From an uncultured Acetatifactor sp. (GTDB lineage Bacteria; Bacillota; Clostridia; Lachnospirales; Lachnospiraceae): 6,596 nucleotides of DNA. Made by a program: the position numbers and the translations under genes. The notes beneath the pieces were generated by a model. The model made no database searches, was not told the origin of the DNA, and worked only from the letters and a program-made list of their open reading frames with translations. Positions within the stretch are counted from its first letter, which is position 1; every line of letters begins with the position of its first letter. The stretch covers positions 1 through 6,596 of the forward strand of contig CAJUGT010000181.1 in the NCBI GenBank assembly GCA_910586435.1, given 5' to 3'. Shown piece by piece: positions 4,370 to 6,596 of the stretch.

Positions 4370-5878
4370 TCAGACTTCCTGCTTGATTTCCCCATCTTCT
4401 TTCACCCATTTCAAACAAAAACTTACTCTTGTGCCCTGACCTTCCCTGCTCTCAAACAAAAGACCGCCCCCATGAATTCTTGCGATTCTATCCGCCAGAG
4501 CCAGTCCCAGCCCGGCTCCGTGCTGCTTTCTCGAACGCGCTTTATCCACCATATAAAAAGCTTCCGTAATGCGGGACAATTCTTCTTCCTTCATTCCGCA
4601 TCCGTCATCTTTGATATGAATCCAGTAGTCTTTGTCCTTCCCTCCAAGTATTTCTATCCTGCGGCTTCCCGCCTTAACAGAATTATCCACCAGATTAAGA
4701 AGCAATGTTTTCAGCAAATCATATTCCACTTTCACAAATGCGCTTTCCACATGCAGCGACAGCTCAATCTGTCTCTCCGAGAGCATGGGTTCCAGGCTCT
4801 CCACAACGTCCCGCAGCAATTCCTCCGCAGACATTTCCTGTAAGGGAAAAACCTGTCTCTCCAATACGGTCAGTTCCATCAGCTTCAGGGACAATGCTTC
4901 CAGGCGCATTCCTTCATTCCATATATGCCAGGAGGCTTTGCGTATCTCTTCTCTGGTCAGATCTCTTTGATACATCGTATCAGCATAGCCAATAATTGAT
5001 GTAAGAGGTGTCTTCAACTCATGGGCAAAATTTGCCACAAAATCTTCCTTCTCCCTGGCCGCTTTTGACAATTCATTGATTTTCCCTTCCACCGCATCGG
5101 CCATTTGATTAAAGCTCTCCGCCAACAGGCCAATTTCATCCCTTCCCCTTATGGCAAGCCTTTTCCCATAATCACCATCTGACATTCTGTGCGCAGACTG
5201 TGACATTCGCTTCAGCGGACCTGTCAAAAACGATGATAATATCCCCAGCAGAACCATTCCCGCAGCCATTGCCGCCAGATAACATCTCCTGAAGTATTGA
5301 CGCATGGTTTCCTGCTGCCTCAGGCTTTTGCTTATATCCCACTCTGTCACAAAATAATATTGTTCTCCTGCTTCCCGACCCTCCAAGACTGCCCCCACCA
5401 GAATAGAACCTCCCTGTGGAGTCCTGCGAAACCGAAACACATGCGTCTCTGCGGACAGCTCCTCTAAAAATGCCGGTTCCATCCCCTGAATCTCCGAGTA
5501 AATCTGGCTCCTGTCTTGGGCAAAAAAAGCTGCCGGAACACTAATCTCATCTGCCAGGCTTTCAAACAGGCTCACCTCTGTCCCTTCCCATCCCAGGAGC
5601 AATTCCTGTCCGTCCAGAAATTTCTGGCTAATCTTATATTCCTGCCCATATTCCGTAATCTCCCCGTCTGTGATGCTTATCACAATATGACTGTCAGAAT
5701 ATGTCAATAATGCCGACTGCACGGTAAATTTGTCATATTGATACTGTTTCAGGGCAAAGTCCGCTTCCCGCTCCATACTGCTTTCCAGGGCATAATGCAG
5801 AAGAAAATAACCTGAGACAGAGAACGCCATCCCAAACACCAACATTCCAAAAATAAATATTTTCGTAAAGAGCCGCAT
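4370..5878 (-). CDS. Membrane sensor histidine kinase
   Basis: This 502-residue protein has the standard order for a class I sensor kinase. Transmembrane helix 1 is at about 7-29 and helix 2 at about 200-219; they enclose a roughly 170-residue outside sensor domain with no family I can name. A HAMP linker (about 220-270, with GPLKRMSQSAHRMSDGDY) leads to the dimerisation/phosphoacceptor domain, whose H-box FAHELKTPLTSIIGY places the phosphorylated His at 286. The ATPase domain shows the N-box NLVDNSVKAG (Asn 399), the G1 box DDGCGM (424-429) and the G2 box HGAGLGLALADRIARIHGG (453-471). All key residues are present, so it should be active as a kinase. GGAGG (5889-5885) lies 6 nt before the start, and the gene begins 1 nt after the response regulator stop; the two are certainly one transcription unit. 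The signal sensed is unknown. Confidence 0.95.
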   Translation of the reverse strand: MRLFTKIFIFGMLVFGMAFSVSGYFLLHYALESSMEREADFALKQYQYDKFTVQSALLTYSDSHIVISITDGEITEYGQEYKISQKFLDGQELLLGWEGTEVSLFESLADEISVPAAFFAQDRSQIYSEIQGMEPAFLEELSAETHVFRFRRTPQGGSILVGAVLEGREAGEQYYFVTEWDISKSLRQQETMRQYFRRCYLAAMAAGMVLLGILSSFLTGPLKRMSQSAHRMSDGDYGKRLAIRGRDEIGLLAESFNQMADAVEGKINELSKAAREKEDFVANFAHELKTPLTSIIGYADTMYQRDLTREEIRKASWHIWNEGMRLEALSLKLMELTVLERQVFPLQEMSAEELLRDVVESLEPMLSERQIELSLHVESAFVKVEYDLLKTLLLNLVDNSVKAGSRRIEILGGKDKDYWIHIKDDGCGMKEEELSRITEAFYMVDKARSRKQHGAGLGLALADRIARIHGGGLLFESREGQGTRVSFCLKWVKEDGEIKQEV

Positions 5879-5879
5879 C

Positions 5880-6533
5880 CTATCCCTCCAGTCTGTAGCC
5901 TATACGAAATATGGTTTTGATTCTCTCTTCCCATCCAAGCTTCTTACGCAGACGCTGAATGTGAGAGTCCAATGTCCTTGTCTCTCCCACAAATGGCTCC
6001 CGCCACACTTTTTCATATAATTGTTCCCTGCGCAAGGCCACATTGGGATTTCTCACCAGTTCTGTCAGCAAATCAAACTCTTTCGCCGTCAGCATAACCG
6101 CCACCCCCTGCCTGGTTACTTCCCTGGAATCCAAATCAATGAAAATATCACCATATTCCAGCGTCTTTCCTTTGCTTCCCATTCTCCGAAGTACGGCCTC
6201 CACCCTGGCCAGAAGTTCCCCTATCTGAAAGGGCTTTGTCAGATAATCGTCCGCTCCCGCCTTAAGTCCCCGGATTCGTTCTTCCACCGAACCTTTGGCA
6301 GTTAAAAAAATTACCGGAGTCCCACTGGGCTTTATATCTTCCAGAAGGGCATAGCCATCCCGTTTCGGAAGCATGATGTCCAACAAAATCAGGTCAAACT
6401 TTTTTCTCCTGACAAATTCGGCTCCTTCCATGCCATCATAAGCACAAGTACAGCTATAATGTTCTGCGCTGAGATTCATACATATCAAATCCGCAATCGC
6501 TTCGTCATCCTCAACAACCAATATTTCTGTCAA
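5880..6533 (-). CDS. OmpR/PhoB-family response regulator
   Basis: This 217-residue DNA-binding regulator is the partner of the adjacent kinase. The receiver domain (about 1-115) has the acidic pair D9-D10, the phosphoacceptor D52 (ILLDIMLPKRDGY), T78 and K100 (YLTKPF). The winged-helix effector domain (about 125-216) includes LTAKEFDLLTELVRN, the recognition-helix region TRTLDSHIQRLRKKL and the terminal wing FRIGYRLEG. Length and motifs are normal for the family. The start codon is TTG at 6533: AGGAG lies 8 nt upstream, and no ATG exists further upstream in frame before the window edge. It is the first gene of the three-gene operon. Its promoter and target sites are not visible in the 63 nt left in the window. 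Family context suggests control of envelope or stress genes, but nothing here fixes the regulon. Confidence 0.95.
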   Translation of the reverse strand: MTEILVVEDDEAIADLICMNLSAEHYSCTCAYDGMEGAEFVRRKKFDLILLDIMLPKRDGYALLEDIKPSGTPVIFLTAKGSVEERIRGLKAGADDYLTKPFQIGELLARVEAVLRRMGSKGKTLEYGDIFIDLDSREVTRQGVAVMLTAKEFDLLTELVRNPNVALRREQLYEKVWREPFVGETRTLDSHIQRLRKKLGWEERIKTIFRIGYRLEG

Positions 6534-6596
6534 ATTTTTTTCTCCTATTCCAGTACCGTCTCTGCACTTCGGTGCCCCTATGAGGGAAGGGTTATT
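6534..6596 (-). other. Leader of the two-component operon, edge
   Basis: The stretch carries the AGGAG ribosome site of the response regulator (6546-6542) and a short GCAC-CGAA-GTGC hairpin. No consensus promoter and no other gene can be recognised; the true promoter probably lies beyond the window. Confidence 0.4.

Noticed and set aside
4472..4995. Several long plus-strand ORFs opposite the kinase
   Set aside because: They are antisense shadows of a kinase gene whose H, N, G1 and G2 boxes are all intact on the minus strand; none has a convincing start signal.
1..6596. CRISPR array or long tandem repeats
   Set aside because: No regularly spaced repeats were found by reading; the only repeated pattern is the protein-level MORN motif.

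Overview
Organism. Sequence style suggests a Firmicute of class Clostridia, probably a Lachnospiraceae-like gut bacterium: moderate-to-low GC, purine-rich AGGAGG-type ribosome sites, an OmpR-type two-component operon with a TTG start, a KilA-N protein, and a LtrA-like group II intron remnant. This is inferred from style and protein families, not from a database match. Every supported gene lies on the minus strand, so the biological order runs from high to low coordinates.

Conserved-looking half (about 3397-6596). A tight signalling operon comes first: an OmpR/PhoB-type response regulator (6533-5880), then a membrane sensor histidine kinase 1 nt later (5878-4370), then an unrecognised single-pass membrane protein (4368-3553) whose best start lies just past the kinase stop. 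Next is an independent tRNA-Gln(CUG) gene (3468-3397) with a good sigma-A-type promoter (3516-3488) and a strong intrinsic terminator (3388-3358).

Accessory half (1-3353). A group II intron begins 4 nt after the U-run of the tRNA terminator. This is the insertion habit of bacterial class C (IIC) introns. Only its 5' ribozyme part and the first ~90 codons of its reverse transcriptase survive. The reverse-transcriptase remnant carries a nonsense codon and a frameshift, and it then runs into a MORN-repeat coding sequence, so the intron's 3' half is gone. In the fused ORF the intron's own coding sequence happens to supply an ideal AGGAGGT ribosome site. Further along come small, partly decayed genes: a frameshifted remnant (about 2416-2229), a 61-codon ORF (2225-2040), an intact 186-aa protein resembling the DUF6985 family (1982-1422), a frameshifted unrecognised remnant (about 1420-1069), a Nudix hydrolase gene with a stop codon exactly at the catalytic glutamate of its Nudix box (1020-592), and an intact-looking but edge-truncated KilA-N protein (574-1).

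Interpretation. Next to a stable tRNA/two-component locus sits a turnover zone of small accessory genes, several freshly broken by single events. MORN and DUF6985-like genes are both often found in polymorphic-toxin immunity arrays, so this may be a decaying immunity cassette. No toxin is visible in the window and that reading stays an inference. I did not find a clear, intact new multi-gene system.
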